64,000 nucleotides of DNA from Nitrospira sp. GTDB lineage: Bacteria; Nitrospirota; Nitrospiria; Nitrospirales; Nitrospiraceae. The translations under genes were made by a program, and so were the position numbers. Shown here piece after piece: positions 9,200-19,655 of this stretch; position 1 is the first letter of the stretch; the number at the start of each line of letters is the position of its first letter. Location: positions 1 to 64,000 of the forward strand of contig JAFEBI010000015.1 of the NCBI GenBank assembly GCA_018242725.1. Direction: 5' to 3'. A model generated the notes under the pieces. It had not been told where the DNA came from. It worked only from the letters and a program-made list of their open reading frames with translations, and searched no databases.

Positions 9200-10114
9200 A
9201 TGAAGTGGCTCAAAGGTATTGGCCTGTTCCTGATTGCAAACTTTCTTATCTTCATCACACTGTCATTCACGGCCAATCTATTGATCAACTCCGTACTACC
9301 GGCATTTGGAATTGACGTCCGTGGAGTGTTCAACCAGCAACTGTTGGTATTCTCATTGGTCATTGGGTTCGGCGGAGCATTCATCAGCTTGGCGTTCTCC
9401 AAGCAAATGGCCCGTGCCATGCTGGATTGTCAGCAGATCACCCAACCCCGATCACACGCTGAGCACGTCATCTATGGGTCGGTGCAAGAGATTGCCCAGC
9501 GGCTTCATATTACGATGCCGGAAGTCTGGGTCTATGACTCGCCTGACCCCAATGCGTTTGCGACCGGACCAAGCAAGAACAATTCAATGGTTGCGGTATC
9601 CACTGGCCTCCTGCAAAACCTGAAGGAAGAGGAAGTCAAAGCCGTGCTCGCCCACGAAATGGGGCATGTCTATAACGGCGATATGTTTGCGACAACGGTT
9701 CTCGCCGGCCTGATGAATACCTTCGTGTATTACATCAGTAACTTTGTCTCTCACCTGATTGCGCAACCGAGTCAAGATCGTGAGGAAGGATCTGCAGGCA
9801 ATCCGTTCTTAGCGATGATCGTGTATTTCTTCCTCCAGGTGGTGCTGACGATTCTTGCATCAATTGTCATCGGTTGGCACTCTCGTCGTCGCGAGTTTGC
9901 CGCGGATGCCTTCTCAGCGAAGGTCTATGGGAAAAATGCGATGATCAATGCCCTCCGTGGCATCGATCGTTGGGTCAACCGTACGCAATTCGAATACTCG
10001 AATCAAGACGCCTTGGCCACCATGAAGATCGCAGGAAGCTCTTCAGGCTTCATGCACCTATTCGCGACGCATCCACCCATCGATGCGCGTATTGCGGCAC
10101 TTGAGCAGTTGTAG
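9200..10114 (+). CDS. htpX: Membrane zinc metalloprotease HtpX
   Basis: HtpX is an M48 protease that degrades misfolded membrane proteins. The 304-residue protein has two N-terminal membrane segments, the zinc motif HEMGH near residue 152, two further membrane spans around 160-220, and the third-ligand helix RREFAADAFSAK. The ATG at 9200 sits 6 bp after AAGGAGG; the ATG at 9194 is too close to it. It appears to be transcribed alone. Confidence 0.94.
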   Translation: MKWLKGIGLFLIANFLIFITLSFTANLLINSVLPAFGIDVRGVFNQQLLVFSLVIGFGGAFISLAFSKQMARAMLDCQQITQPRSHAEHVIYGSVQEIAQRLHITMPEVWVYDSPDPNAFATGPSKNNSMVAVSTGLLQNLKEEEVKAVLAHEMGHVYNGDMFATTVLAGLMNTFVYYISNFVSHLIAQPSQDREEGSAGNPFLAMIVYFFLQVVLTILASIVIGWHSRRREFAADAFSAKVYGKNAMINALRGIDRWVNRTQFEYSNQDALATMKIAGSSSGFMHLFATHPPIDARIAALEQL

Positions 10115-10151
10115 TTGTAAAGGGAACAGTGATCTAGCCATGGTTCGCCCC

Positions 10152-10179
10152 TGACGCCCGCCGAACCCGGCGGGCGTCA
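10152..10179. terminator. Strong hairpin between htpX and convergent gene
   Basis: TGACGCCCGCCG (10152-10163) and CGGCGGGCGTCA (10168-10179) form a perfect 12-bp stem with an AACC loop. It overlaps the stop codon of the minus-strand gene at 10177. It has no T-run on either side, but its position suggests two-way termination. Confidence 0.6.
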
Positions 10180-10461
10180 CAGATTCCGATAGAACATGAT
10201 GTGTTCACGGTACTCTTGGATCGCCGCCCCCAAGGCAACCGATCCCAGCACGATATTGTCATCAAGCGCGGCTTCAATCTGAGGTTCATCAATCTCAACC
10301 TCATAACGATCTTGGATATTCGTACGAACCGGCCCCTGGGATATGTCTCGAGGCATAAAGATTTCCTTCCAGACTTCTTTTTCAACCAAACAGACCTCTC
10401 GAAACCGCTCATACAGTAAGCTCAACTTTTCAGAATCCGTAATCTTGACACGATCCCCCAT
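10177..10461 (-). CDS. Unknown small soluble protein
   Basis: I do not recognise this 94-residue acidic protein (begins MGDRVKITDSEKLSLLYERF). It has no Cys pairs, signal or membrane segment. AAGGAGA precedes the ATG at good spacing, which supports a real gene. It follows the secreted protein at 10483 by 21 bp on the same strand and is likely co-transcribed with it. Confidence 0.7.
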   Translation of the reverse strand: MGDRVKITDSEKLSLLYERFREVCLVEKEVWKEIFMPRDISQGPVRTNIQDRYEVEIDEPQIEAALDDNIVLGSVALGAAIQEYREHIMFYRNL

Positions 10462-10482
10462 GAGTCTCCTTTCTTCCTGAAG

Positions 10483-11088
10483 TTACCTCACCGATTTCTC
10501 ATCCGTCGACAGGGCGGACGTACTATCCTTGATCGTAAAGCGCATTGTACCGACCTGATTCACAGCATGAAACGGTTGTTGCCCAATCGGCGCGATATAA
10601 ATCTTGGCAAGGTAGTTGCCCACCATCCACCGATCGCCTGATCGTGTGACCTCCAGATATCCATACCGTTCATGGCCAGGCACTTCCAAGACATCCTGAC
10701 CCAACGGCTTCTCACCCACTTGACTGTTTGGTTCCTCTCGATACCATTGCACTCCAAATTGGGTGGGGTCTTCCAGCGGAGCCACTTCAAAAACAATATA
10801 AATGGCAGGGATCTCCGGCGTGAAGACAGATCGAGGTTCGATTGGCTTGATTCGTGGATCTTGCGTATACCATCCTTTCCTCCCAAATGTATCCCATTCA
10901 GCATCAAATGCTCTGGCCATTTTAATCCAAGTAAAAAGCGACTGCGGGATCCCGGTCTCCTGATAATCAAATGACGGACTCTGAGTCGATCCAACCTCGG
11001 TTGACTCCTGTTCCTTCAGTGGTAAGAGATCCTTCGCCTCGCCTACCTGGGCACAGCAAAGCGTGATGGACAGAATAACTGTCGTCAT
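10483..11088 (-). CDS. Unknown secreted protein
   Basis: I do not recognise this protein of about 201 residues. Starting at 11088 gives an N-terminal hydrophobic segment (VILSITLCCAQVGEA) that reads as a signal peptide. A start 14 codons upstream at 11130 is also open. The mature part is beta-rich with many aromatic residues (YLEVTRSGDRWMVGNYLAKIYI), consistent with a periplasmic domain. It is the first gene of a pair with the one at 10177. Confidence 0.65.
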   Translation of the reverse strand: MTTVILSITLCCAQVGEAKDLLPLKEQESTEVGSTQSPSFDYQETGIPQSLFTWIKMARAFDAEWDTFGRKGWYTQDPRIKPIEPRSVFTPEIPAIYIVFEVAPLEDPTQFGVQWYREEPNSQVGEKPLGQDVLEVPGHERYGYLEVTRSGDRWMVGNYLAKIYIAPIGQQPFHAVNQVGTMRFTIKDSTSALSTDEKSVR

Positions 11089-11239
11089 ATCGCCCTTCGG
11101 CAATCGCCATGCAGCGGAATCAGAGATCATAGATGATTATCGTACTGACCTCGGTCCTAGGGGTCAATTCCATGCGGCAATCCTCGATGAAACCTTGTAC
11201 CAGGTCCGGGGTATGGTAGAGTGACTCCAGCAGTATCGC

Positions 11240-12640
11240 ATGACTGAACAGCCCGTACCCTCTTCTCATTCTCCCGAACGACCACATCCTGCAGCGTTGG
11301 CCCCACATGAGTCTGGTCGGCGCTTCGGCATTCGTGATGGGATGTTCCAAGCCGTCGCTCAAGGAGGCGGTGAACACTATCTATCGGCCTTCGCCCTTCT
11401 CCTCTCCGCAACAGCGTTCCAATTAAGTATCCTCTCGGCCATCCCCCAGCTTCTCGGCACCTGGGCGCAGCTGATTTCCGTTAAAGTCTCGCACTGGTTT
11501 CCAAGCCAGGCCTCCCAAGTCTACTGGGGTATTATCGGCCAATCCCTGTCCTGGATTCCTATCCTGGTATTGCCCTTCCTCTGGCCGGAATATGGGCCCT
11601 GGCTTCTCATTGCAGGTGTTGCAGTGTATTTTACCTGCACCCATTTCACCTCCCCTGCCTGGAACAGTCTCATCACCGACTTACTGGACCCCAATGAGCG
11701 GGGAGCGTACTTCGCCAAACGATCTCGAGTGGTTGCCATCATCAGCCTGCTGATGCTCTGTTCAGCAGGGGCCCTGCTGAGTTTCTTTGAAAAACACGAC
11801 CTGCTATGGGTAGGCTTCACGATCATCTTTCTGACGGCAGGGCTCTGTCGGAGCGCCTCGGCCCTGCTGATCCGAACAATCACCGTATTCCCTCAACACA
11901 ATCCCAGCAGTACTCCAACAGGTTTTCTGAGTTTTCTTCGCACCGGTGTCTCCAGTAATTTTCTCCACTTCTTACTCTTTTCAGGGTTCATGCACGCGGC
12001 GGTCCTGATCGCCGGTCCGTTCTTCGTCCTCTACCTCATTCAGGATCTTCACCTAGCCCATTGGCAATATGGGGCTTGGCTCGCGGCAGGCATTTTAGGT
12101 CAATTTCTGACCTTGCCAGGTTGGGGACAGTTCGGTGATCGTTTTGGCAACAAAGCGTTGCTCACGTTTACCGGACTCCTCGTTGCATTCCTCCCAATGC
12201 TCTATCTATTCAGCAGTGCCTGGCTCTTTCTTGTCACCGTCAATTTCTTCGGAGGAGTGGTCTGGGCAGGATTGGGACTTGGATTGAACAATTACGTCTA
12301 TGATGCGGTACACCCAGCAGATCGTGCGAAAGCAGTCGCCGTCTCAAGTATCGTCAACGCCATCGGGTGGACCATAGGAACCGTAGGAGGGAGCCTCTTA
12401 ATCATTACCGTACCGAACAGGCTTTATTTGGGAACCTTCATACTAGCACCGGTCTCCAATATTCCGTTTATCTTCTTTCTCTCCGGTCTGCTCCGCCTGA
12501 TCGTTTCAGCAACACTCCTCCGGACGTTTCACGAGCCTCGCCAAGTAGAACAACGTGCCCATAGCCGGCTGCTGTGGGAACTACCGTTTCTGAAACCTTT
12601 CCGACAATTCTCGCGGCGTCCGCCCAGTCTCAATCAGTAA
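11240..12640 (+). CDS. MFS-family transporter
   Basis: This 466-residue integral membrane protein has about 12 hydrophobic helices and the glycine-rich, charged loops of major facilitator transporters, for example GWGQFGDRFGNKALL between helices. The N-terminal 40 residues and the C-terminal tail are hydrophilic. The substrate cannot be told from sequence. Its last 7 bases overlap the convergent lipoprotein gene at 12634. Confidence 0.85.
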   Translation: MTEQPVPSSHSPERPHPAALAPHESGRRFGIRDGMFQAVAQGGGEHYLSAFALLLSATAFQLSILSAIPQLLGTWAQLISVKVSHWFPSQASQVYWGIIGQSLSWIPILVLPFLWPEYGPWLLIAGVAVYFTCTHFTSPAWNSLITDLLDPNERGAYFAKRSRVVAIISLLMLCSAGALLSFFEKHDLLWVGFTIIFLTAGLCRSASALLIRTITVFPQHNPSSTPTGFLSFLRTGVSSNFLHFLLFSGFMHAAVLIAGPFFVLYLIQDLHLAHWQYGAWLAAGILGQFLTLPGWGQFGDRFGNKALLTFTGLLVAFLPMLYLFSSAWLFLVTVNFFGGVVWAGLGLGLNNYVYDAVHPADRAKAVAVSSIVNAIGWTIGTVGGSLLIITVPNRLYLGTFILAPVSNIPFIFFLSGLLRLIVSATLLRTFHEPRQVEQRAHSRLLWELPFLKPFRQFSRRPPSLNQ

Positions 12641-12849
12641 GAAGCAGCCCCGGAATCAACTGCGCGATTTTTCTCTTCTTGTTTGAGTCGCTCAAACGAT
12701 TTATCGGCATTACTTTTGACCTGTTCCTGCGTCATTGTCGGTACCGGTTTTGGTGACTCCGTCGCACAGCCGGTTGTGCTTGCGACTCCAACCGCAACTG
12801 CCACTACCCAATACCTGCCTCCTACCCTCTCCATGATTGTTGGGAGCAT
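12634..12849 (-). CDS. Small lipoprotein
   Basis: This 71-residue protein has a signal peptide ending in STTGC, a lipobox, and a short charged mature part (EQVKSNADKSFERLKQEE) likely to be helical. AAGGAGG sits 6 bp before the ATG at 12849, which favours this start over an internal ATG. It resembles the very small envelope lipoproteins common in Gram-negative bacteria; the role is unknown. Confidence 0.72.
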   Translation of the reverse strand: MLPTIMERVGGRYWVVAVAVGVASTTGCATESPKPVPTMTQEQVKSNADKSFERLKQEEKNRAVDSGAASY

Positions 12850-13001
12850 CCTCGTCCTCCTTGGTCATGATCTGCGATCCACCACATGCATCATACCACC
12901 TCCTTTCAATGAATACCGTTGAGAATCTGGCTCGTTGACTCACTCAACCAAGGCAGGTATGCTCCGCAGCAACAGACGACTTCACCACAAAGAGGCTCCT
13001 C

Positions 13002-13448
13002 ATGTCGCTCTATGACCGCCTAACCGAAGATCTGAAATTCGCCATGAAATCACGCGATCAACTCCGCATGGATGTGATCCGGATGATCAAAGCTGCGGTG
13101 TTGAATAAGGAGGTAGAACTGAAGCGCGATCTTGATGACGCAGAGATGAGTCGAGTGATGACCACGCTCGTCAAGCAACGAAGAGAATCAATTGAACAGT
13201 TTGAGAAGGCCCAACGTCTGGAATTGGCTGCCAAGGAGCGCCAAGAAATCGAGATCATTGAAGCCTATCTCCCGAAACCGCTTTCACCGGAAGAGCTTGA
13301 GACCCTCGTCACGTCCGTCATGACCGACACAGGATCTCGGTCGATGAAAGATATGGGAGCGGTGATGAAGTCGGTCATGGCACGTCTTGGGGGACAGACC
13401 GTCGACGGCAAACTTGTCAGCGAGCTCGTGAAGCGCAAACTCTCCTGA
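13002..13448 (+). CDS. yqeY: GatB/YqeY domain protein
   Basis: This 148-residue protein begins MSLYDRLTEDLKFAMKSRD and has the EIEIIEAYLPKPLSPEEL segment typical of YqeY. The domain is related to the tail of GatB and may bind tRNA, but the cellular role of stand-alone YqeY is not settled. The length is normal. It lies upstream of the signalling block, probably in its own unit. Confidence 0.92.
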   Translation: MSLYDRLTEDLKFAMKSRDQLRMDVIRMIKAAVLNKEVELKRDLDDAEMSRVMTTLVKQRRESIEQFEKAQRLELAAKERQEIEIIEAYLPKPLSPEELETLVTSVMTDTGSRSMKDMGAVMKSVMARLGGQTVDGKLVSELVKRKLS

Positions 13449-13531
13449 CCTCTCCCGCAAGTGGATTGGTATACTGATCACATCCTATCTCGACTTTAGT
13501 TTCATCAGGTTTCAGCCGTAGAGTAAGAGCT

Positions 13532-14170
13532 ATGGCCATTCTCATCGTCGATGATTCAACGGATCACTCTGCGCTCCTCCGATCCATCCTGACCAAAGCA
13601 GGCCACGATCAAATCCTCGAGGCAGAGTCCGCTCAGGCAGCCTTTTCAAGGTTGAATCTGGATGGAACAGAGTCGGTAACCGACATCGACTTGATCTTGA
13701 TGGATGTGCTCATGCCGGAAATCGACGGTGTGCAGGCTTGCCGACGAATCAAACAGCAGCCCCATCTTCGCGACGTTCCGATCATCATGGTCACGGCCAA
13801 GAACGACATCGAGAACCTGCATGAAGCCTTTGCTGCAGGAGCCATGGACTATATCAACAAGCCCGTCAAAAGCGTCGAGCTCCTCGCACGAGTCGCCTCT
13901 GCCATCACTCTGAAGAAGGAAATGGACTGTCGCAAGTTGCGCGAATTGGAACTCCGCCGCACGAACGAAGAGTTACAGCAGGCGCTACGGGAAGTCAAAG
14001 TGCTCCGCGGCTTGATTCCCATCTGTGCCTCATGCAAAAAAATCCGTAACGATGGAGGGTTCTGGCAGCAAATCGAAGAGTATATCGGTGAACACTCAGA
14101 AGCCGAGTTCAGCCATGGCATCTGTCAACCTTGCCTCAAAAAGCTTTATCCTGGTGTTTACCAAGACTAG
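13532..14170 (+). CDS. Response regulator with C-terminal Cys motif
   Basis: A receiver domain (residues 1-125; phospho-acceptor Asp58 in LILMDVLMP, Lys110 in YINKPV) is followed by a short coiled coil (about 135-157) and a C-terminal [14 protein letters not shown] ... HGICQPC segment. Cys165, 168, 198 and 201 could bind a metal. This tail is seen on many phosphorelay receivers, often after a coiled coil, but its role is not known to me. Its receiver resembles that of the next gene, suggesting duplication. Confidence 0.9.
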   Translation: MAILIVDDSTDHSALLRSILTKAGHDQILEAESAQAAFSRLNLDGTESVTDIDLILMDVLMPEIDGVQACRRIKQQPHLRDVPIIMVTAKNDIENLHEAFAAGAMDYINKPVKSVELLARVASAITLKKEMDCRKLRELELRRTNEELQQALREVKVLRGLIPICASCKKIRNDGGFWQQIEEYIGEHSEAEFSHGICQPCLKKLYPGVYQD

Positions 14171-14217
14171 CTGTTAGGATTCTTTCAGTTCGCATCTTTC
14201 TCAACACCAGTGCACCT

Positions 14218-15222
14218 ATGAGCATCCTCCTCATTGATGATTCGCCGGATGATCGTCTCCTGCTCCAGGCCATCTTATCTGCGGCGGGCTATGAACACAT
14301 CATTGCAACTGACTGTGCTGCTGCCGCCTTCAAACAGCTCGGACTGGATGGGGGAAAGCAAGGCCTCGCACGTGTTGATCTCATTCTCATGGATATGCTG
14401 ATGCCGCAAATGAGTGGCATTGAAGCCTGCCGCCAGATCAAGGCGGTCGACCGTTTCCGCGACACCCCGGTCATCATGGTAACCATGAGGACGGACCCGG
14501 TCGATCTTCAACTCGCATTCGCCGCAGGGGCGATAGACTATGTCGCCAAACCGATCAATAAGATCGAACTCCTCACGCGAGTCCGATCGGTGCTCCGACT
14601 CGTTCATGAGATTGACCGCCGCCGCGCACGAGAACACGAGCTCCTTGAGGTCATGCGTCAGCTTCAGGAAGCGAATCAAATGTTGCTTCGGCTCTCCTGC
14701 TTAGACGGTTTGACCGGCATCACCAACCGACGCCAATTCGATGATTTCCTGGATCAAGAATGGCGAAGAGCCTTGCGTGAATCGACCCCATTGTCGCTGA
14801 TCATGTTCGATATCGATCGATTCAAAACCTACAACGATTCCAAAGGACATACCGCAGGTGACGAATGTCTGAAGCAAGTCTGCGCGGCAATTTCCAGTGC
14901 CGTGAATCGTCCCGGCGACTTGGTCGCTCGCTACGGCGGAGATGAGTTCGTCACGGTACTCCCCGGTACCGGGATTGACGGTGCGGCACAGGTTGCGGAG
15001 AGCCTTCGCCGCCGGGTTGAGGCCCTCGGCATTCAACAAGCCGATGGGGAACCCGTGACCATCAGCGTCGGATACGCCTGTGCCGTCCCGAGCAGACACT
15101 CTTCTCCTACCGATCTTGTAAAGGCTGCAGACCACGCGCTCTATCAAGCCAAACAGGAAGGACGAAATAGAGCCAGATCAGCCAGTATTTTGTCGTTGGT
15201 CCAAGATTCACCGAACGCATAG
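14218..15222 (+). CDS. Diguanylate cyclase response regulator (REC-GGDEF)
   Basis: The 334-residue protein has a receiver domain (Asp59 in LILMDMLMP) joined by a helix to a GGDEF domain. The active-site GGDEF is intact at about 240-244 (ARYGGDEF), and RPGD at 231-234 is a product-inhibition I-site at the right spacing. It should make cyclic di-GMP under phosphorylation control. The ATG at 14218 is chosen because the receiver starts there; it is 47 bp after the preceding receiver gene. Confidence 0.93.
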   Translation: MSILLIDDSPDDRLLLQAILSAAGYEHIIATDCAAAAFKQLGLDGGKQGLARVDLILMDMLMPQMSGIEACRQIKAVDRFRDTPVIMVTMRTDPVDLQLAFAAGAIDYVAKPINKIELLTRVRSVLRLVHEIDRRRAREHELLEVMRQLQEANQMLLRLSCLDGLTGITNRRQFDDFLDQEWRRALRESTPLSLIMFDIDRFKTYNDSKGHTAGDECLKQVCAAISSAVNRPGDLVARYGGDEFVTVLPGTGIDGAAQVAESLRRRVEALGIQQADGEPVTISVGYACAVPSRHSSPTDLVKAADHALYQAKQEGRNRARSASILSLVQDSPNA

Positions 15223-15361
15223 CGAACTATTGGCTCACAATGTGTCGCCCCACTGCCATCGGGATCGTTCGAACGTGGCGGACCGAACCGACAGTGTCTG
15301 TCGACTAGACAAACACGACGACCAGCGGGTCCTCTCTATTCTCTGAAGCATTCATGGGCTC

Positions 15362-17650
15362 ATGCCACGACATCAACGGGTAGCATCTTCCAAGCGGGCT
15401 TTGAGATCCACCAAGCATCCTCGCCCTACTCAGACTACTCCCAAACGCGTGATCACCGCACGGAGGTCCGCAAACACCAGCTCGCCGCAGCCGATACAGA
15501 AACGCCACACAACCGCCGTGCTGAAACAGTACCAGGACACGTTCCAGCAACTGGCGCAAAGCGAGGCCTTGAGCAGTGGTGACCTGCTCCAAGCGTTCCG
15601 AGCAATCACTCACACGTGTTCCAAGCTCCTTCGAGTCAAACGCACAAGTACCTGGCTGCTTTCTGAAGACCAGAGTGAACTCATATTTCTTGACCTGTCT
15701 GACCCGAAGCAAAGGCAGGCCAATCCAAGACTAATCCTCAAATACACCGACTGTCCCCTGTATCTTCGCTCACTACGCCGTGAACGTCGCGCCATCGCAA
15801 TCGAGCTGGCCTCGCAAGATCCACGAACCCGCGACCTGGCACAAGTCTACTTCGCTCGCTTTAAGATTCACTCCACACTCAGTGCGCCAATCAGACGGAA
15901 GGGGAAGCTGGTCGGAATACTCTGCGCTGAATCTGTAGGAAAACCTCGACAGTGGAGTCAACAAGACGTGTACCTTTGCTGCATGCTCGCGACTCTGGCA
16001 ACGCTCGCACTGGAAGCAACCGAACGACACCACGCGGAGCAGGTGCTTCGTGTCGCCAAAGAAGTCGCTGAGGTGGCCAATCGCGCCAAGAGCGAATTTC
16101 TCGCCAGCATGAGCCATGAAATTCGAACTCCGATGAATGCGATCATCGGGATGGCCGACCTCCTCTGGGAGACGCCTCTCACCCCTGATCAGCGAAAGTA
16201 TCTGCGTATTTTTAGACGTGCAGGGGGGACGCTACTCAACCTGATCAACGATATCCTCGATCTCTCGAAAGTTGAGGCGGGGCATCTCGAATTGGAGACC
16301 ATTGACTTCGACCTCAATGAGGCCCTTGATAAAGCCATCGACATATTGGCTCTGCGAGCCAATGAAAAGGGACTCGAGCTGACCGCACATATCGACCGAC
16401 AGGTTCCGTGCTACTTAATCGGCGACCCAACACGTCTGACACAAATCGTGATGAACCTTATCGGCAATGCCATTAAATTTACCGATACAGGGAACGTTGA
16501 AGTTCGCATCATCAACGACCCAGACCGGACTACCGCCGGTGCGATACGAATTTCGGTCAGTGACACAGGCATTGGAATCCCTGCCGATAAAATCACCGCC
16601 ATTTTTGAAAGTTTCACACAAGCCCATACGTCAACGACCAGGCAGTATGGAGGGACAGGGCTTGGCCTTGCAATTACCAAACGTCTCGTGGAACAGATGC
16701 AGGGTCGGATCTGGGCGGAGAGCACCCCTGGAAAAGGGAGCACCTTTCACTGCTCCCTCTGTCTTCAGGTTCAACCGGAACCCCTCATTCAGAAAACTTC
16801 TCCGTCAATCGATCTTGCCGGAGTGAATATCTTAGTCGTAGATGACCATCCTACAAATCGCCTAATCCTTCGTGAAACATTACGGACCTGGGGAGCTCAT
16901 GTGACGGATGCGTCAAGCGGGAAGGCGGCCTTAGACCTACTCCTCGGTACAGGAGAGCATCGTCAGGACTACGACATGATGCTGCTTGATTGCCGCATGC
17001 CTGAGATGGACGGGTTTCAGGTCGTAGAACAACTCAACCAATCGCCTGATAGAAAAGACATCACTGTGGTCATGATGACCTCAAACCACTGGGCTGACGA
17101 TATCGCCCGCACCTACGATCTTGGCCTTGGCGGCTATCTTATCAAACCGATTCGACGTACAGACCTGCTCCAATCACTCAGCGTTGCTCTTGGTCGGAGA
17201 AAGGGAATCTCCCCGCCAACGACGCCCCCTGAAACCAAGAAAACATCGTCGAGTGCTTCGACCAGACCTTTTCAAGTCCTCCTGGTCGAGGATTCACCCG
17301 ATAACCAGCTCTTGATTCGGTCTTATCTAAAGAAGACCGACTATCTCCTTGATGTCGCAGACCACGGCGGCATCGCCGTCGAGAAATTCAAGATTACCCA
17401 TTACGATCTGATCTTGATGGATATCCAGATGCCCGTGATGGATGGCTATACGGCCACTACGGCGATCCGAGCATGGGAACGAGATCACGACCTCCCCGCA
17501 ACACCGATTATTGCTCTGACAGCACTGGCTTTACGAGAAGAAGGAATTCGCATTCTGGAGGCCGGGTGCAACACCCACGTCACCAAACCTGTGAAGAAAT
17601 CGACGTTGCTAGAGATCCTTCAGGTCTATAAGGAGCACGCCATCTCATGA
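15362..17650 (+). CDS. Soluble GAF hybrid histidine kinase with two receivers
   Basis: This 762-residue protein has a basic, disordered N-terminus, a GAF domain (about 70-220), HisKA with His252 in [14 protein letters not shown], HATPase (about 350-470, with GGTGLGLAI), and two receivers: Asp543 ([11 protein letters not shown]) and Asp687 ([11 protein letters not shown]). No membrane segment is seen, so it senses a cytoplasmic signal through GAF. It overlaps the Hpt gene by 4 bp, which gives the parts of a multi-step phosphorelay. Its output is probably the receiver proteins just upstream. Confidence 0.92.
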   Translation: MPRHQRVASSKRALRSTKHPRPTQTTPKRVITARRSANTSSPQPIQKRHTTAVLKQYQDTFQQLAQSEALSSGDLLQAFRAITHTCSKLLRVKRTSTWLLSEDQSELIFLDLSDPKQRQANPRLILKYTDCPLYLRSLRRERRAIAIELASQDPRTRDLAQVYFARFKIHSTLSAPIRRKGKLVGILCAESVGKPRQWSQQDVYLCCMLATLATLALEATERHHAEQVLRVAKEVAEVANRAKSEFLASMSHEIRTPMNAIIGMADLLWETPLTPDQRKYLRIFRRAGGTLLNLINDILDLSKVEAGHLELETIDFDLNEALDKAIDILALRANEKGLELTAHIDRQVPCYLIGDPTRLTQIVMNLIGNAIKFTDTGNVEVRIINDPDRTTAGAIRISVSDTGIGIPADKITAIFESFTQAHTSTTRQYGGTGLGLAITKRLVEQMQGRIWAESTPGKGSTFHCSLCLQVQPEPLIQKTSPSIDLAGVNILVVDDHPTNRLILRETLRTWGAHVTDASSGKAALDLLLGTGEHRQDYDMMLLDCRMPEMDGFQVVEQLNQSPDRKDITVVMMTSNHWADDIARTYDLGLGGYLIKPIRRTDLLQSLSVALGRRKGISPPTTPPETKKTSSSASTRPFQVLLVEDSPDNQLLIRSYLKKTDYLLDVADHGGIAVEKFKITHYDLILMDIQMPVMDGYTATTAIRAWERDHDLPATPIIALTALALREEGIRILEAGCNTHVTKPVKKSTLLEILQVYKEHAIS

Positions 17651-17973
17651 CACCTTCTGGATCACCGGACACTCACACGCCAATACATGTGGAAATCAGT
17701 CGTGACCTTGAAGATATTGCGCCGACCTTCCTCGAAAATAGAAAAAAAGATCTGCAGACACTTCGCGTCGCGGTGGGTGCCCAAGACTTTGCCACACTTC
17801 AAACACTGGGCCATCGCATGAAAGGCGATGGCGGAGGCTATGGGTTTGATGCAATTTCACAAACCGGAGCAAGGTTGGAGAGCGCGGCAAAACAGTACGA
17901 TCTACCCACCATCGAACACTGTATCGTTGAGCTAGAAGATTTTCTCAATCGGGTCACCGTATTCTATCGATGA
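17647..17973 (+). CDS. Histidine phosphotransfer (Hpt) protein
   Basis: This 108-residue helical protein has the Hpt signature [15 protein letters not shown] with the phospho-acceptor His near 57. It should relay phosphate between receivers. Its ATG overlaps the stop of the hybrid kinase gene (ATGA), so the two are translationally coupled. Confidence 0.9.
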   Translation: MTPSGSPDTHTPIHVEISRDLEDIAPTFLENRKKDLQTLRVAVGAQDFATLQTLGHRMKGDGGGYGFDAISQTGARLESAAKQYDLPTIEHCIVELEDFLNRVTVFYR

Positions 17974-18150
17974 CAGACGGATCCTGTCCCTGCTGACCAT
18001 CAGTGCAAATCTCACCCCTCGCAGATCACCATGCTCCATGCACTGCTATCTCGAGTGTGGTCACAGGTGTGACAAAAATGCTTAGCTCGAAACAGGCAGT
18101 CCCTCAAAAAACTCTGAAAGGTACTGCTAGAGTCTCGGCCACAGGTTGTG

Positions 18151-18156
18151 TATAAT
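18151..18156 (+). promoter_or_regulatory. -10 box TATAAT upstream of tRNA-Ala
   Basis: TATAAT in the context TTGTGTATAATG lies about 125 bp before the tRNA-Ala gene. The -35 (near 18128) is poor. The same extended context occurs before htpX. The rest of the 306-base gap (17974-18279) has no gene I can support. Confidence 0.5.
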
Positions 18157-18279
18157 GCCGCTCACGGGAAGCGCAACTCACTATTCCTCCCCGTTCTTCA
18201 ACCGCAGCAATAAGCCTGTACGATCATGTGCGGCAAACCCTGCGGGATCCACGAGTTGCGAACCCAACATCCCAAGCGT

Positions 18280-18355
18280 GGGGGGCTAGCTCAGTTGGGA
18301 GAGCACTACGTTCGCAACGTAGGGGTCGGGGGTTCAACTCCCCTGCCCTCCACCA
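18280..18355 (+). tRNA. tRNA-Ala (anticodon CGC)
   Basis: This 76-base cloverleaf has the acceptor stem GGGGGGC/GCCCTCC, with the G3-U70 wobble pair that identifies alanine tRNAs. The D arm is GCTCAGTTGGGAGAGC, the anticodon stem is CTACG/CGTAG with loop TTCGCAA, and the T arm is GGGGG TTCAACT CCCCT. CCA is encoded. The anticodon CGC reads GCG. Confidence 0.97.
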
Positions 18356-18497
18356 AATCAGCCGGTCGGTCCATTGACCACCGCTAAGCAGACCAAAGCC
18401 GTCCGTATTCCTGATCAACAAATTCCTTCCTCGAGAAATTTCCACGAGGTGGTTGTAGCTTCCACAACCATGATTCCCCAACCAGAAGGCTCACATC

Positions 18498-18815
18498 CTA
18501 CAGAGCTTTGAGGCGGGCTTGGATATAGTCGTTGAGTCTCGCTTGAGATCTGGCATCCATCATCAGAGTTTCAATACCACATTCTTCCCCACTCACCCAT
18601 CGAACCTTCCCCTGAGCCACCAATATCCACAGTTTTGTCGGAAGTTTGATCGTAAGCGTGCACGTATCACCCAGCTCTACCGGCAAAGACCCTGAGATAC
18701 GCCACCCAAGGGAGGACAAATTGGTGACAGACCCGTAGCCGACCCCGTTCTCTCGTTCATACTTCACAAGGCTAAAGACAGGAAAACGGTAGTGGTAACG
18801 AAGAGCAAAGGGCAT
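18498..18815 (-). CDS. PilZ-domain protein
   Basis: The 105-residue protein starting at 18815 has the cyclic di-GMP binding features of PilZ: an RxxxR motif (RYHYR) near the start and NLSSLG (the D/N-x-S-x-x-G motif) about 25 residues on. Beta strands then continue to about residue 85. A single-domain PilZ protein acts as a cyclic di-GMP receptor. The diguanylate cyclase 3.3 kb away is a plausible source of signal. An upstream start at 18935 is open but adds no family sequence. Confidence 0.78.
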   Translation of the reverse strand: MPFALRYHYRFPVFSLVKYERENGVGYGSVTNLSSLGWRISGSLPVELGDTCTLTIKLPTKLWILVAQGKVRWVSGEECGIETLMMDARSQARLNDYIQARLKAL

Positions 18816-18980
18816 GGGGAAGACTCTCAACAATGGTAGCGATCTATTGTAGAGCGGCACCTGTTCAAGGCGCAAGACATGGAAACAGGCCCCCGTCCGA
18901 GGGTGCTCTTGTGCTGACTGCACACCGACAATCACTAAACTCCAAGTGACAATGAGATGTGTTGCCGTTCCTTGGAAGCA

Positions 18981-19655
18981 CTATCGTGCGCTGATGATCG
19001 CCTCGCCGTCTGGCTTGGATGCATCGATGAACACTCGACGGCCATCGACTCGAAGGCGACCTTCGGCGAAGAGTTGCACGGCACGTGGATAGATTTTGTG
19101 TTCCTGTAGGAGAATTCTGGCGGATAGAGTTTCGGGGGTATCAGCGTCAAGGATCGGTACCGCTGCTTGGATAATAATCGGCCCTTCGTCCACCCCTTCT
19201 GTGACGAAATGCACCGTACAACCTGCCAACTTACAACCCCAATCGATGGCCTTCTTCTGCACATCCAATCCAGGGAAGGACGGCAGTAACGAAGGATGAA
19301 TGTTCATCATCCGGTTCGCATAGGCATTGACCAGAACTGCGGTGACAATCTTCATGTAACCTGCGAGCAGAACCAGCTCAACCTCATGCTGTTGCAGCAC
19401 CTCCAACAACGATCGGTCATAGGCCTCGCGACTCTCGGAACGTCCGGCAAAGGGCTTGGGATCGATAAAGAGATCGTTGAGTCCGTGCTTCCGAGCCCGC
19501 TCCAGTGCACCAGCCTCTTTTTTATTGCTGAGGACGGCAACAATTTGAGCCTGAACCTGTCCCGCCTCAATTGCATCGATAATGGCTTGCAGATTGGAGC
19601 CCCGACCGGATGCCAGAACCGCCACTCGCAATGGGGTCGTTCGGCTATTCGACAT
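18981..19655 (-). CDS. purN: Phosphoribosylglycinamide formyltransferase
   Basis: PurN transfers a formyl group from 10-formyl-THF to GAR in purine synthesis. The 224-residue protein has the N-terminal [18 protein letters not shown] loop, the active-site region [12 protein letters not shown] and the downstream [15 protein letters not shown]. The ATG at 19655 overlaps the purM stop by 11 bp, so purM and purN are coupled. Confidence 0.95.
   Translation of the reverse strand: MSNSRTTPLRVAVLASGRGSNLQAIIDAIEAGQVQAQIVAVLSNKKEAGALERARKHGLNDLFIDPKPFAGRSESREAYDRSLLEVLQQHEVELVLLAGYMKIVTAVLVNAYANRMMNIHPSLLPSFPGLDVQKKAIDWGCKLAGCTVHFVTEGVDEGPIIIQAAVPILDADTPETLSARILLQEHKIYPRAVQLFAEGRLRVDGRRVFIDASKPDGEAIISAR

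Noticed and set aside
18224-18481. Open frame over tRNA-Ala on the minus strand
   Set aside because: Its GELNPRPLRCERSALPTEL stretch is a well-known spurious tRNA translation.
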